64,000 nt of DNA, from positions 5,833,001-5,897,000 of the forward strand of contig JAJFZO010000191.1 in NCBI GenBank assembly GCA_021397835.1. The letters run 5' to 3'. Numbering within the stretch: the stretch's first letter is position 1; every line of letters starts with the position of its first letter. The notes under the pieces were generated by a model that saw nothing but the letters and a program-made list of their open reading frames with translations, was not told where the DNA came from and searched no databases. The DNA comes from Moringa oleifera (taxonomy: Eukaryota; Streptophyta; Magnoliopsida; Brassicales; Moringaceae). Positions 13,612 to 25,337 of this stretch are shown here, piece after piece. A program made the position numbers and the translations under genes.

Positions 13612-14323
13612 ATGGATAATCAACCATGTAAGAGATGGATGGACTATAGTAGATTAAGCATAGAATATTTAAATGGTATTGATAGTTTTCTGGATTTTAC
13701 TTTTATGAGTAAATCCATCAATGAAAAAATTCCATGTCCTTACCAAAAATGTGTATTATATTATCATGAAAATAGGGAAGAAACACATGAGTACTTAATA
13801 GTTAATGGTATTATTCCTGGCTATGATCCTTAGATTTTTCATGGGGGTACTATGTCCAATGTTGAGCATACTATAAATATTAATAAGGAGGAAGAACGGT
13901 GTGAAGGTGATTGATATGATGGGAATGTTACATGGTGCTTTTAGAGTGTTTAACCAACCCATAAATATTAGTATAAATAAAAAAGAGTTGGGCGACCGTA
14001 GTACAAGAGAATCTACTATAAGAGAAGAAAGTTTAACCGGTTAATGAAAGATGCGAACCAACCATTATATTTAGGATGTGAGAACTTTACTACACTTTCT
14101 TTCATATTGCATCTTTACCACATAAAGTGTCATTTTGGATGGTGCAACAAATTATTTGGGTTTTTGTTAAAACTTTTGAAAGATACATTTCTTAAAGGTG
14201 AGACATTACCTAATTCTTGCAATGAAATAAAAAAGATCGTTGGGATTAGGTCTAAAGAATGAAAGACAAGCCAATGTGAAAGTTCTAATAAGCAATCAAA
14301 AGAGACATTAGATTAAGAAAACG

Positions 14324-14360
<37 letters not shown>

Positions 14361-14580
14361 AAGAAAGACAAAAAAAGTAATATGACTAGAAAAAAGTAAT
14401 CTTATGCATGAATTAATATTTGGTCCAACTCCAAAAAGTTTATTAACTTCATCATAAGTTGAAAAATAACTTAAACATGATGAAAAAAAAATGAGGAACA
14501 TTTGGAAATTGAGCTCGTAATGATGTAATCATTATTAACAGGAAGGTCTTCTGATACAATATATATTGAACATGATAGAC
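13612..14580 (+). pseudogene. CACTA (En/Spm) transposase remnant, copy B
   Basis: Best-preserved copy. Positions 13,612-13,833 encode an intact 73-residue piece of the transposase-associated domain: WMDYSR, YLNGIDSFLDF, the CPYQKC cysteine pair, and the HEYLIVNGIIPGY segment that resembles the HL-x3-Gf-x3-Y motif. It ends at TAG. Positions 14,044-14,262 encode the next TNP2 segment with GETLPNS. The DDE catalytic core is missing. After a microsatellite, the TNPA-like coiled-coil tail resumes around 14,400-14,580. It is a deletion derivative that could at most be mobilised in trans. Confidence 0.75.
14324..14360. repeat. (AT)n(GA)n microsatellite
   Basis: About 26 bases of AT dinucleotide followed by about 12 bases of GA. 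The matching position of unit A (about 5,125-5,160) has only a short ATATAT stretch, so the array expanded after the duplication. Confidence 0.9.
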
Positions 14581-15089
14581 CATTTAACAATTAAGTATGA
14601 TCTACTTCATATCTTTTATTGTCTATGAAAATGTGGAGAAAAGCCCATTAAGATGGAAAAAAAAATATTACAGTTGAATTTATTTTATATTGTGTTATTG
14701 AGATGCATAATTTTTTCTTTTTGTATATATTTAATAGATTCCTTATGTATTCAATGCTCATAAAGGCACTAAAGAAAATGATCAAAATTTGGTGTCTGAA
14801 CCTTTTCAAGGTAATTATTATTTTTTGTTCTTATGAAATAATTATATTTTGTTCATGTTCTTACATATATTTTTTATTTTTAAGTCATACATTGTGAGTT
14901 AACTATCATTTGTTGAAAATTGATAAAATGATATTTTTTAGAGCTAGTGTATTAACTTTTAACTATTTAAATTTAGGGGCACCAATGAACTTTTTACTTG
15001 TAATAATATTTTCGCTAAATAGTTATTTGATATATGGATATATTTTGTTACATAAAAAGATAATATGATGATATTTTAGTTACAAATGA

Positions 15090-15765
15090 GTATATTTATT
15101 TTAATTACATTATGAGTTATAATTTTAAATTTTTATACTTTAATTTGTAATTTTTAAAAAAAATAATAATTATTCAAATGTCAAATATCTAAACAAGTTT
15201 ATAATTTGGTTTATATTGATAATTATATTAATAGTTAATGGTAAATTGTTAATTTTTATAAAAAATAAATAATTAAAAGGTCAACTTGCTTTTAATAACA
15301 ATTGCCAATTACTTGATAACTAACTCTAACTACAATAAACATTTAGTGGCAATTGTTAATTACAATAAATAAAATAAATATCAATCTATTTTAGTGATAA
15401 CTATTATTTACCTTAATAATTATGATTAAATAATTAGATATTTAGCGATAATTGATAATTACCATAAATAACACAAATGTTAATTTATTTTTAATAGTAA
15501 TTTATAATTGTCACCAATAAAACAAATGTTAATATACTTTTAGCGACATTTATTACTTGTCTTTAATAATTATCAGTAATAATATAAGTTTTTGATAATA
15601 ATTTTTTTATATTTTTACCAGTAAACGTGATAATTGCCATTATAAGGTTTTCTCGACTTTGGCTACGTCAATTTTTAACTAATTATTGGTAAAGACCTTA
15701 GTGACAATTGTAATTGTCGCTAGAACTCAAAATAATTACTACCAAAACCTTTTTATGTTATAGTG
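15090..15765 (+). mobile_element. CACTA 3' subterminal repeats and terminus, copy B
   Basis: Collinear with 5,900-6,581 and made of the same GACAATTG/GATAATTA subterminal motifs. It ends at 15,765 in TATGTTATAGTG, one base different from copy A's TATGTTGTAGTG, so its TIR reads CACTATAACATA. Confidence 0.72.
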
Positions 15766-16223
15766 ATATATATTGATGGAGCTACCTCTATCTGGCCCCA
15801 AGTTCACTTGGTCATGAAACTGAAATTTTACAATTATCCAAAAGAGACCCTATTATGGTATGGTCAATAAAGTATGGATAGAAATGTCAGCCAAACTTAC
15901 GACTGTCACCTGCCATCCTCTATTTTTGATAATTGTTTTCTTTGTTTCAATAACAGTCTAACCACAGACTCTCGAAGATAGAGAACTTTTAAATTTGATA
16001 ATATGTGGACACGGCACCTTGATTGTGCAAATATCATTAGGTATAGTTGGGCATCCATGCTAGTTTCATTAGCTGATGGCCTAAGATAGTATCAGACTAT
16101 GGGAAGGCATTATCTACATAAAACTCTTAAGTTTTGGGTACGTACCTTTTCAAATAAGGAGGTACCAAGATAAGCTAAACTTTATTTTAGTTAACAACTT
16201 AGTGAGATCTTCGATAGGGTTAA
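15766..16223. other. Unidentified segment between CACTA end and gypsy LTR, copy B
   Basis: Second copy of the segment at 6,582-7,045. No intact frame. It shares the CTGGCCCCAAGTTCACTTGG block with copy A. Function unknown. Confidence 0.4.
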
Positions 16224-16686
16224 TGATACAGCAACCTGTAAGAGAATAATGAAGGTTGTATCCAAGTCTATACTGTTTGAGTGAATGCCAGCTCCAATGA
16301 GGTTTAGAGGAAAAGAAAGAAAAGATGAAGAAGGAGAAAGAGGAGATTTAAATAGAAACTAAAAGTTTATTCTCATGAGATCTTATATCTCATATAATCC
16401 TAATATCTACATCAAAAACTAATTAAGAATAAGTAAAAAGCAAGATAAAGTTTACTAATCCTTAAAAAAAGCAACTAACCTAGTTAAAATAAATAACTAC
16501 CTTAATATTTTGCATTTAACACAGGTAATCATCAAGTCAACTGGGATTCTTCCTAGCACGTTTTGGTTTGGCAATCTCGTTGGTTTATTGCTATTATGCA
16601 GCACATCTATCTATACTTGTTTTAGCTCTCATACCTTTTGAACAGTTATTGAACTCGAACTCAACTTTTCTGGTGCAACTACATCA
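16224..16686 (-). repeat. gypsy 3' LTR, copy B
   Basis: A 463-base LTR with + strand ends TGATACAGC and CTACATCA (TG...CA). Its first ~220 bases match the partial repeat at 21,264-21,450, identifying the two ends of one element. Confidence 0.72.
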
Positions 16687-16801
16687 CTCTCTTATCCTTG
16701 AAAAATCACTTTGTCCTTAAGGTGAAAATCAAGATATTCTTCAGCAAATTCGAAAATCAACTCCCATGAACTTCCTCTAAAAAATTGCCTTAGATAACCA
16801 C

Positions 16802-19400
16802 TTAAGAATCCAATTTTTCATGATGAAGCACCTTATGAACAGCACATACAGCAAGCGAAACTGCTATTAAGGCAGTCATTTTTTGTTTTTGAGGGCAATA
16901 GATAAGTAGTCTCATTTTCTCCTCAAAGATACCTTTTAAGGATGGATATATGAAGAACATGATGTATCTTTGATTCCAACAGCAATTCCAATCTATAAGC
17001 AATAGGCTTGATTCTTTCAATGATGAAAAAAGGTTCATAAAAACGTTTGGCAAGCTTATAAAAGGAATAATGAGCCAATGAAGACTACCGATACTGTTAA
17101 GGCATACTAGAACTTGGTCACCCACCTAAAATTCCAGTTGTTGTCATTTATGGTTTGCTTTTGTCCATCTTTTGCTGGGTAACTCAAAGATTCTCTTTTA
17201 ACATGCTTATTAAAACATCACGTTTAGTTACCAATTCACCTAGAGCTTGTAAAGAAGTTGTATTCTTGATATAATGAGGAATCATTGGAGGCACATATAA
17301 AGCTTGGAATTGATTCCTTTTTATACTATTGTTGTAACTAGAATTATAGTAAAATTTTACCCATCTTAAATATGAAAGTTAAGTACATGACTTATCATGG
17401 GTGAAAGCGCATAGATATTGATTTATGCCTCTATTAACCACCTCAGATTGTCTACGATTTACGGATGATAAATGGTGTTATGTCTCATTATAGTTCCATT
17501 TAACTCAAACAACTTCTCCTAAAAATTGCATGTAAAAATGAGATCATAATCGATTACTATACAACTAGGAAAACCATGGTGTTTAACAACAATGTCTATG
17601 AAAACTTATGCACCTTGATAAGCAATGAAGTGCAGGGTAAAGCTCCAAAATGTGCGAACTTAGTCGATCCACGACAACTATGATTATCATAAACTCATGC
17701 AATAAAGATAAATAAATAATTAAGTCTATTGTTAGTACATCTTAAACTAATAATGGAATTGGTAAAGGTTAAAGCAAACTTGTAAGAGCTTGAGTAGAGT
17801 AATTGGTTTGTTGACACACTAGACACGCTATAACGAATTTCTCTGCATCACTTCTTATTTTTTATCAATAAAAAAGAGAAAAAAGATTAACTAGGGTTTT
17901 CTTTAACTCTAAAATATCTAGCTATATGCATTGAATGATATTCTCATAATAAACTAACTTTTAGAGAAGATTGAAGGCTAAGAAAATATCATTACTTTAG
18001 TAAAGGATCCCATCACGTCTGAAGTAGGTACTCGGTAATTTACCCTCATCTATTTGCTTATAAAATTTTGAAATATCATGCCAGGATTAATTCTTCAAGT
18101 GTAAAGTTTCTAAAAACTCAAAGAGTGGTTTACTAGCGGACTCTAAGACGATCGCTAAACTTGATTTCAACTTATCATCTTTTGGAATTCACAACAAGGC
18201 ATCTACCACAGTTTTGGAATTCTCAGGTTTTTACTCAATTTTAAAACCATATCTAAGTAATTTCCACATATACACTTGTTGTTCTAAAGTTTGAATTACC
18301 TATTGCAGAAGTTCCTTGATGCTCTTGTTGTCAATTCGGATAACGAAAAGCCTTACCCAACAAATATTGCCACCATTAAAACGTTGTTTCAAAATGACAT
18401 GAAGTTTTCTTAGATAATTTGAAGATGTCTGTATCCTCGGGCCAATATTTTTATTGAAATAAGATATTGTTTGTCATTCTTGCACTAAAATCATGTTTAT
18501 TCCCACATTAGAGGCATCCGTTTCGATCACAAATGCCAAGTAAAAATTGGGTAATCTTAAAACAAGTACTACTAAAATAGCTTTCTTCAAAGATTCAAAA
18601 GCTCTTTCTATTACTTTTAACCAAGAAAATTCATCCTTTCATAAAAGGTCAGTAAGTGGTGCTATAATAGTTGCATGCCTATGAATGAATCGACGGTAAT
18701 AACCAGTTAAGCCCAAGAATCTCTACAATTGTGTTTGGGATTTTAATATTGGCTAAGATTCCATCCATGCTAAATTTTTTGGATATGTTTTCATCCCTTA
18801 TGATGTCACTATATGGTCTAAGTATTTAATCAAACTTTAATAAAACATGCATTTGGATAATTTGATATAAAAATGATTCTTTCGAAGATAAATAAAAATG
18901 TACTATAATTAAGCAATATGATCAGTGATAGAGGTGTTATAAATCAAAATATCATTGAAAAATGTAATAAAAAAATTAATAGATATAAAGCTAGCATTAA
19001 ATTCATAGTCACTTAAAAAATGTTAAACAAGCATTAGACAATCCAAAAAGCATGACCAAGAACTCATAATGGCCCTTATGAGTATGAAAAGTTATTTTAT
19101 AAATATCTTTATTAGGCGTGCGAATTTAGTGGTAGCCTACCTTCAAATCGAGCTTAACAATAGCTCATTTTAACTCTTCAAGTAACTCATAAACTATGAG
19201 AATTAGGAATTTATCCTAATAGCGATAGCATTCAAACCACGATAATCCATACTAAATTTATAGGTGTTATCTTTCTTCTTAACTAATAGCTCCAGCAATG
19301 AACTAGGCTTTAGCAATGCTTAATAAGCCCTTGTTCCAAACATGTCTTTTATAAGCTTTGTCATCTACCTTTTGAAAATGAGGGTACTGGTAGGGTCGAA
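16802..19400 (-). pseudogene. gypsy pol pseudogene, copy B
   Basis: Second copy of the broken pol. The integrase C-terminal GDQVLVCL segment is at about 17,040-17,125 and is frameshifted before the HHVFH-like motif. RT, RNase H and integrase remnants are spread across 17,150-19,400 in several frames. The RT start motif lies near 19,370-19,400, equivalent to 10,178 in copy A. Confidence 0.75.
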
Positions 19401-20181
19401 CACTCACGAGTTTCGTATCTGACAACAAATAGATTCTATGGTCAAATGATCAATGAGGAGGTGATCCATCTAGTGCTTTAAAGAGATTGGCAAACTGGTT
19501 TAATAATTGGTGAATTTTAATAGGTAATTTAGAGTGAACCTTAGTAAATTTATCTAAGATAGACTAATCTAGTAATTCAGGATGATTCAAATTATATAAC
19601 TCAAATAGCTCATGACCTCATAATGCATCATTAAGGTTATAGCTAGTTAAAAAAGAGTTTACAGGGTAACAAGGTTGTTTCCTCGCGTAGTTATAGCCTA
19701 CGGCCTTGTCATTAGAATTCCATTGACAATTTAGTATAATGATGAGCAACTATTCCTAAACTTTATAGCCACTATACTCCCAATACCACGTTAGGTGCAT
19801 ATATAGGCAAATCATAAAGGTCCAAGATGAATGTGTTGCCTTGCATAGATATAACCATCTACGAACAACAAAATTTACACTGTAGAGACTTTAAATTCCT
19901 AATGTATACCTTGAAGGGTATGACTCATTTGACAGAGAGTTTTAATCTTTCCACCAACTTTGGCTTGACAAAATAATGGGTACTTCCGTTATCAATCAAA
20001 ACCTGAAATTTGTGACAACCTATCTCACCCTATGCTCATAGCGAGCATGGAGTCTATTGCCCTGACAAAGTATTGAGGCTTGATATATCTCCTTTTAGCG
20101 ACATTTCTTTTGTTTATTCCCCATGCGAATTTGATTCCTCCTTATGGTTTTTCTTTTCTTTATCATCAATGTCTATTAGCA

Positions 20182-21090
20182 TTAAGAATTTACTCTTGCA
20201 TTTATAGCTAGCACCTCAATTTTTGTCATAGTTATAATACAATCTTTTTTCTCTTTTCTTTCGTATCTCAACAAGGTTAATCGCTTTATAGGTAGAGCAT
20301 ATGCGAAAAAAGTTAGTTTGTAATTTATTAGAGTGTTTGACATTAGTAACAAGGTATGAGAAGTCGTAATAGTGGTCAACGTAGGTGCATGAATTGAAAT
20401 TAAGGGTGGTTTTGGTACCATGGAATTTACGATTGGTTTATTTGGCCATTTGCTTAGATGTCGATGTTCAGTTTTATACTCATCAAATCTAACTTCACAA
20501 ACTCACAACAAAGAGAAAGCTTCCACTAAAGACTTGGGCTTAAAAAGTAGCAGCTTTTGACGAAGTAAGGTTTTCAATCCAGTGATAAAAACAACATCAA
20601 AAGGCATTCAGAGATTCGAGTTACCTTATTCATTGAGATTTTCAAACTCGGATTAGAATTCAATAACTATATTTTTTTATACTAGTTTTGATAAATCTTC
20701 TTAATGACCTTCAAATTGTATGGGGTCTAAAACGAATCGTCACTTTGTGAAGAAAATCCATTCAATCCTGAGATTATTTACCTTCATCCATTAATATCAT
20801 TCAGATGCCTTTCCTTCCAAGTGAAAAGTCATAATTCTTAAGCATTAATCATCTATTATGCCATGGAAATTGAAATACTCTTGTATTTAGAACATCCAGC
20901 CAAGTGGATAAATGCCATCTAACTTGGGTACTTTTAACTTCATAATACTGAGTTTGGGAAACATATCAGTTACCTCTCCTATAGTTGTAATGGCTTGAGC
21001 ACGCGTTGGAGGAGGCTCAAGGAGGCCAATTGTAGTCTCAACGACATTGTGGGAAATAGGGCATTGAATCAACATTTTTATTTCCTCCAT
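20182..21090 (-). pseudogene. gypsy gag / protease-region remnant, copy B
   Basis: At 20,887-21,090 is a 67-residue frame ending VPKLDGIYPLGWMF, which matches the conserved gag motif PKLDGTDPLGWIF of Ty3/gypsy elements. At about 20,180-20,240 is a zinc-knuckle-like sequence, with the second cysteine and histidine positions altered. Unit A has only the zinc-knuckle end of this region. Confidence 0.7.
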
Positions 21091-21263
21091 GTGAGTGTTT
21101 AATTTTGCATTAACGGTATTGAAAAGGTTTTGGTGGTTCTAATGTATAATTAGGGTTTGGGTATCGAATTGCTCTTGTAGCATTTAGGAATTGTTATAGG
21201 ACTTAGACATTGGTTTTGGTTTTTAATTTTTGCATCATATTAGCTCTCAATGAAATTACCAAA

Positions 21264-21450
21264 TAATACAACCACCAACAATAGAATAATGAAGATTGTA
21301 TCCAGATTTACACTTTTCCAATGAGCGCTGACTTCGATGAGGTTTAAAGGAAAAGAAAGAAATTATAAAAAAAAGAGAAAGAGGAGATTAGATAGGAAAT
21401 AGAAGTTTATTCTCATGAGATCTCATATCTCCCACAGTCTTAATATACAA
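21264..21450 (-). repeat. gypsy 5' LTR fragment, copy B
   Basis: About 190 bases similar to the first part of the LTR at 16,224 (shared AATGAAG-TTGTATCC, GATGAGGTTTA and purine-rich blocks, then TTTATTCTCATGAGATCT). Similarity stops near 21,450 and AT-rich unrelated sequence follows, so this LTR is truncated or replaced beyond that point. Confidence 0.65.
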
Positions 21451-23519
21451 AATAGAAAATGCTTTTGATATAAAATAAGAAATACTCTTGATACACAACA
21501 GAAAATTCTTCTAATATGCAATTAAAAATATTTTTCATATATAATAGCAAATACAATATCGTAATTTCTAGATAATACATAATATCTTAAATATTATATA
21601 TATATGAGATCCACATTATTTTATTTCATAACATATATATATATATCTTTAATTAATATAATTTTTTTGAAAGATACTAATTTAAAAATTTATGCAAAAT
21701 ATAAATACTTTTAACATTATTAACCAATGTTTATATTTGAGTTTATTTAATTTAAGTTCAAATACATTTTCGAATTTTTTCCAATTTAAATTTAAATTTA
21801 AATTTATATAACATCAGTTTTTTATTTGCTTTTATAGGTTTAAAATTAATGTAGCCAAATGCATGACTAAAAATACATCTCCACTTAAAGAAAAAAGGAA
21901 ATTTCTCCTGTCCCTGATCCAATTAAAGATGGATACCTCTTACCATTCCATTAAAGACATCAATCCTCCCACCAAATGCAGACCCAACAACATTATGGAT
22001 GCCTCTAACCAATTTTGATATAATTAATTAATATGTTCCCCTAGGTAGAATAGAATTCTCATTTATATTGTTAACCATGAAATGTGCAACCGCTAGCAGA
22101 AGTGATCAATGCATCAATTCATGCTCATGATCTTACAAATTCATGACGGCCTTTGGTTTATATTACTACTAATATTTGATCTTTGGACTGGACCGGACTG
22201 GAAGTCTTAGAAATCAGCTGCTTGTTGATGTTCACAAAATGAAAAAGAACACCATATCTTATCATTTAGTGGATGGCATTTATTCAATTGGAGAAACATT
22301 GAGTGATCCAGACCTCACAAAATGCTATGTCATATGGTCCTCACATGCTTGAAATCAGGTTATTCATGTTTAACTCAATGCGTTACTGAAAACCAATTTC
22401 AATTCATGATATGCAAATTAAAGTATCCCGGAACATCTTATTTAAAGTATCGGTATCAATATGAAATATATTTGACCACTAAGTTTTAGATCCGATATGG
22501 GTTGGTAAAAGACGCTAAGATTTTGGTTTAAATTTAAATGTTTAATGTTTATTCATAATACCTTTAGGGTAAAAAGGAAACAAACCGTAAGTGACAATGC
22601 GTATAATTAAATTTTTATGTTGACTATAAAAAAAATTGATCCAAGAATAAATTTATGATAATTAAAATTTAAAATGACCCAAACCGAAGAGGAAAGGTTT
22701 AGGAATTAACTTTGAAGTTGGAGAGATCTGCAGAATTAAAAAAAAAAAAAAAGTTTTAATGCCCAAGTTGACATTTATTTTTAAATAAACATCAAAAAAT
22801 TAGAGATTTATTTTTTCCAATGGGATCCGAGGAGTGGCTGAGGATTAAAAGAGCATCGTTTTCGATTTGGAAACGTCAAACTTAAAATTTTCTAACATTG
22901 ATTGCAAGATTTTGAAAAAATTAAATGGGTCAATTATGTGTGTTCTGTGAAATCCAAGTTTAGTTAACAAGTCAAAAGACGTGCCTTCTTTTTTTGTCTC
23001 AAGGAATTGACTTGGTAGCTTCTGCTTAATTATTTTGATGTGATTGATTTAATGTGATGTGATGTGACTTAATTGACTGAAAGAGATTGATTTGCATAAT
23101 GGTTGATCCCAAACTTTAACCATTTTAGGATTGCCTACTGAAAATGATCTGAAGGACGCTTTTGTGACCTAAATGACACTCCGATAAAAGTCTGTTTGTA
23201 ATACCAGCAAGGAGCTAGCTTCGAATTGCAATATTGATTGTAGATTCTTCATTTACTACAACCAGCAAAAAGAAAAGAACCAGACAAACAAAAAAGGAGT
23301 GTATTAATGAGTTAGTTGGATGATGAGTTGGGGTTGGCCTGCCAGTTCCGTCGGAGCAGAAGAACACGTCCAGCAAATCATTTATGCATGTCGTACGTAT
23401 GCTCCAGAGGAAGGTGAAAGAGTAATTGTATCAGCTTAACTTACAACACTCATCCAACAGTCACCTTTGAGAATATACCATTTATGATCATCCTGTTAGG
23501 GTAGGTGATCATCCACGGA
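21451..23519. other. Intergenic region and upstream region of the strictosidine-synthase-like gene
   Basis: About 2 kb, very AT-rich on the left (TATATA runs near 21,597 and 21,632), becoming more balanced towards the gene. I see no coding region. The ACGT-containing words near 23,365 (AACACGTCC) and 23,395 (CGTACGTA) are the only candidate bZIP-type sites I would note. Confidence 0.5.
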
Positions 23520-23527
23520 TATATAAG
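23520..23527 (+). promoter_or_regulatory. TATA box of the strictosidine-synthase-like gene
   Basis: TATATAAG. Transcription would be expected to begin about 30 bases downstream, near 23,550. That falls on or after the ATG at 23,549 and so favours translation from the ATG at 23,585. Confidence 0.65.
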
Positions 23528-23584
23528 CAAACAGACAGCGATGAGCCGATGACCAGGACCCGATCCAAGCACGCAATATCCACC

Positions 23585-25337
23585 ATGAACACCAGACGTC
23601 TTACCTGGTTCAATTTCAATTTTCTGTGCCTTCCCTTTCTGGTTTTAGCTCTGTGTGATGGCGGCGATGGTGGGCTGAAGAATAAGGAGTTCTACCAGCT
23701 TCAACTCCCCAGCGTGGTTGGCCCTGAAAGCATTGCCTTTGATTGCCATGGCAAAGGGCCGTATGTTGGCGTCTCGGATGGCAGAGTCCTCAAGTGGCAA
23801 GGGGAGCAGCTTGGCTGGTCAGAGTTTGCTGTCACCTCCATTAACAGGCAAGATCTTGCTTTTTTATTTCTATAACTCGTGTGAAATTAACGTAAGTATA
23901 ATCACATAGGATCCAATCTTTGTTGTTTTTGCATGAGAAGATGCTATTTGAATTTCAGACTGATAAATTTTAAAATCTTTTTTTGACTCACGGAATATAG
24001 AAGAACATCTAAAAAGTTTTGCTCCATTTTCTAAGAAAATTAATTATAGGCCATTTGAGAAAGATGTAATTTATAGAAAAGATTAATTGAGGTGTTAATG
24101 GCTGAAAAGTACTCTAATATGCTTTTGCCAATCCATTATGGGTTTTGCCAGTGAAATTAATTGACGCCACTAGTAAATTGACCCTTTAATTATGCATTAA
24201 ATATGAACTGATGGGTTTTTATTATTAGGAAGAGGGAGGTGTGCGATGGATCGACAGACCCCAGGCAGGAACCCAATTGTGGAAGGCCACTAGGCCTCAA
24301 GTTCAACCCTATGACTTGTGATCTCTACATCGCAGATGCCTACTTCGGTCTCTTGGTCGTCGGTCCAGCCGGTGGCACCGCCACCCAACTGGCTAATTCC
24401 GCCCAAGGTGTCCCGTTTATGCTCACCAATGCTCTCGACATTGATACTGAAACAGGAGCCGTTTATTTCACGGACAGCAGCGTTCTCTTCCAGCGACGGT
24501 AATGTTTGACTCCCTTGACTCGCTTTTCCTTTCCATTTCCAACTCTTACTTCCTTTCAGATATATTTTTGGACTGACAAAATAAAGTACAAAAACACACA
24601 TGAAACCTGCTACTTGCATGTTCCCCACTGAGGAAGGTTTATACAAGAAAAGTAACAAAGAAAATAGTCTTCGCGCGCAGGCCCTCGCAGACAGGCCAAC
24701 GTGGCATTTATTATATGTTCTTAAGTCTCTCGTCCGTACTGTTAATGGCAGAACTGTGTCAAGCTTTTTAACCAAGAAAACGTTGCTCTGATCATGTAGG
24801 GATTATTTCTTGGCTCTCATCGGCGGAGACAAAACTGGGAGATTATTGAAATTCGATCCACAGAGCAAAAGCGTGACTGTCTTGTTAGAAGGATTGGCAT
24901 TTCCAAACGGAGTGGCTTTAAGCAAGGACAATTCGTTCATTCTGGTTGCTGAAACAGGCGCCTTGAAACTCTTGAGGGTAAGGATTCGTGGTACAGTGCC
25001 TCAGAACGGTGATCCAGAAGTTTTTGCAGAGCTTGAAAGGTACCCAGATAACATTAAGAGGAACGACAACGGTGACTTCTGGGTGGCGCTGAATTCTGCG
25101 AGAGGGAGGCTTCAGGAGCTGCAGACGTACACAGGTTCAGTTGATCACACGAAGCTGATGCCTTGGTTTGCAGAAGATCCTGTGGCGGTTAAGTATGATG
25201 AAGAGGGAAGGATTTTGAAGGTGTTGAATGGAAATGGAGGGAATACGCTTGACTCTGTGAGTGAAGTTGAAGAGTTTGATGGAGTTTTATACATCGGCTC
25301 TGTGGTGAAGCCTTATGTTGGGGTCATCAAGGGTTAA
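23585..25337 (+). CDS. Strictosidine synthase-like (SSL) protein
   Basis: Three exons: 23,585-23,847, 24,229-24,498 and 24,800-25,337, giving 356 residues. The product is a six-bladed beta-propeller of the strictosidine synthase-like family, with an N-terminal hydrophobic signal (about residues 9-24). Typical motifs are GPESIAFD, GRVLKWQG, a CDGSTDP...CGRPLGLKF stretch, DLYIADAYFGL, FTNALDID, YFTDSS, and GLAFPNGVALS followed by a DNIKRN motif. The first intron uses a GC donor (AACAG/GCAAGA); only this junction restores NRKREVCDG. The second intron is GT-AG. An in-frame ATG at 23,549 would add 12 residues but sits about 30 bases from the TATA box. Plants carry many SSL genes, most lacking proven Pictet-Spengler activity, so I do not call it strictosidine synthase proper; a secreted or vacuolar hydrolase-like role is inference. 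Confidence 0.93.

Larger units (their letters stand above)
11527..20728. repeat. Tandem segmental duplication, unit B
   Basis: Right copy of the 9.2-kb direct repeat. It starts with the same pyrimidine-rich and TCTCTC-containing segment found at 2,331 and stays collinear up to the shared TATGGGGTCT motif (11,516 in unit A, 20,719 in unit B). Beyond that point unit B continues into the rest of the gypsy element, which unit A lacks. The ancestral locus therefore looks like unit B, and unit A is the copy cut at the junction. Confidence 0.88.
16224..21450 (-). mobile_element. Ty3/gypsy LTR retrotransposon remnant, copy B (near complete)
   Basis: Minus-strand element of at least 5.2 kb. From right to left it has a partial 5' LTR (21,264 to about 21,450), a decayed primer-binding region (GCTCTCAATGAAATTACC, resembling the initiator-Met type GCTCTGATACCA), gag (20,887-21,090 and further), a zinc knuckle near 20,200, protease, RT, RNase H, integrase, and the 3' LTR (16,224-16,686). 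All genes are interrupted. It shares its left 4.5 kb with copy A through the segmental duplication, not by independent insertion. Confidence 0.82.

Noticed and set aside
23718..23909. Alternative + strand frames over SSL exon 1
   Set aside because: They are out of frame with the conserved strictosidine-synthase-like motifs.
24290..24775. 161-codon minus-strand frame over the SSL gene
   Set aside because: It runs antisense through exon 2 and intron 2 of a well-supported gene, with no domain of its own.
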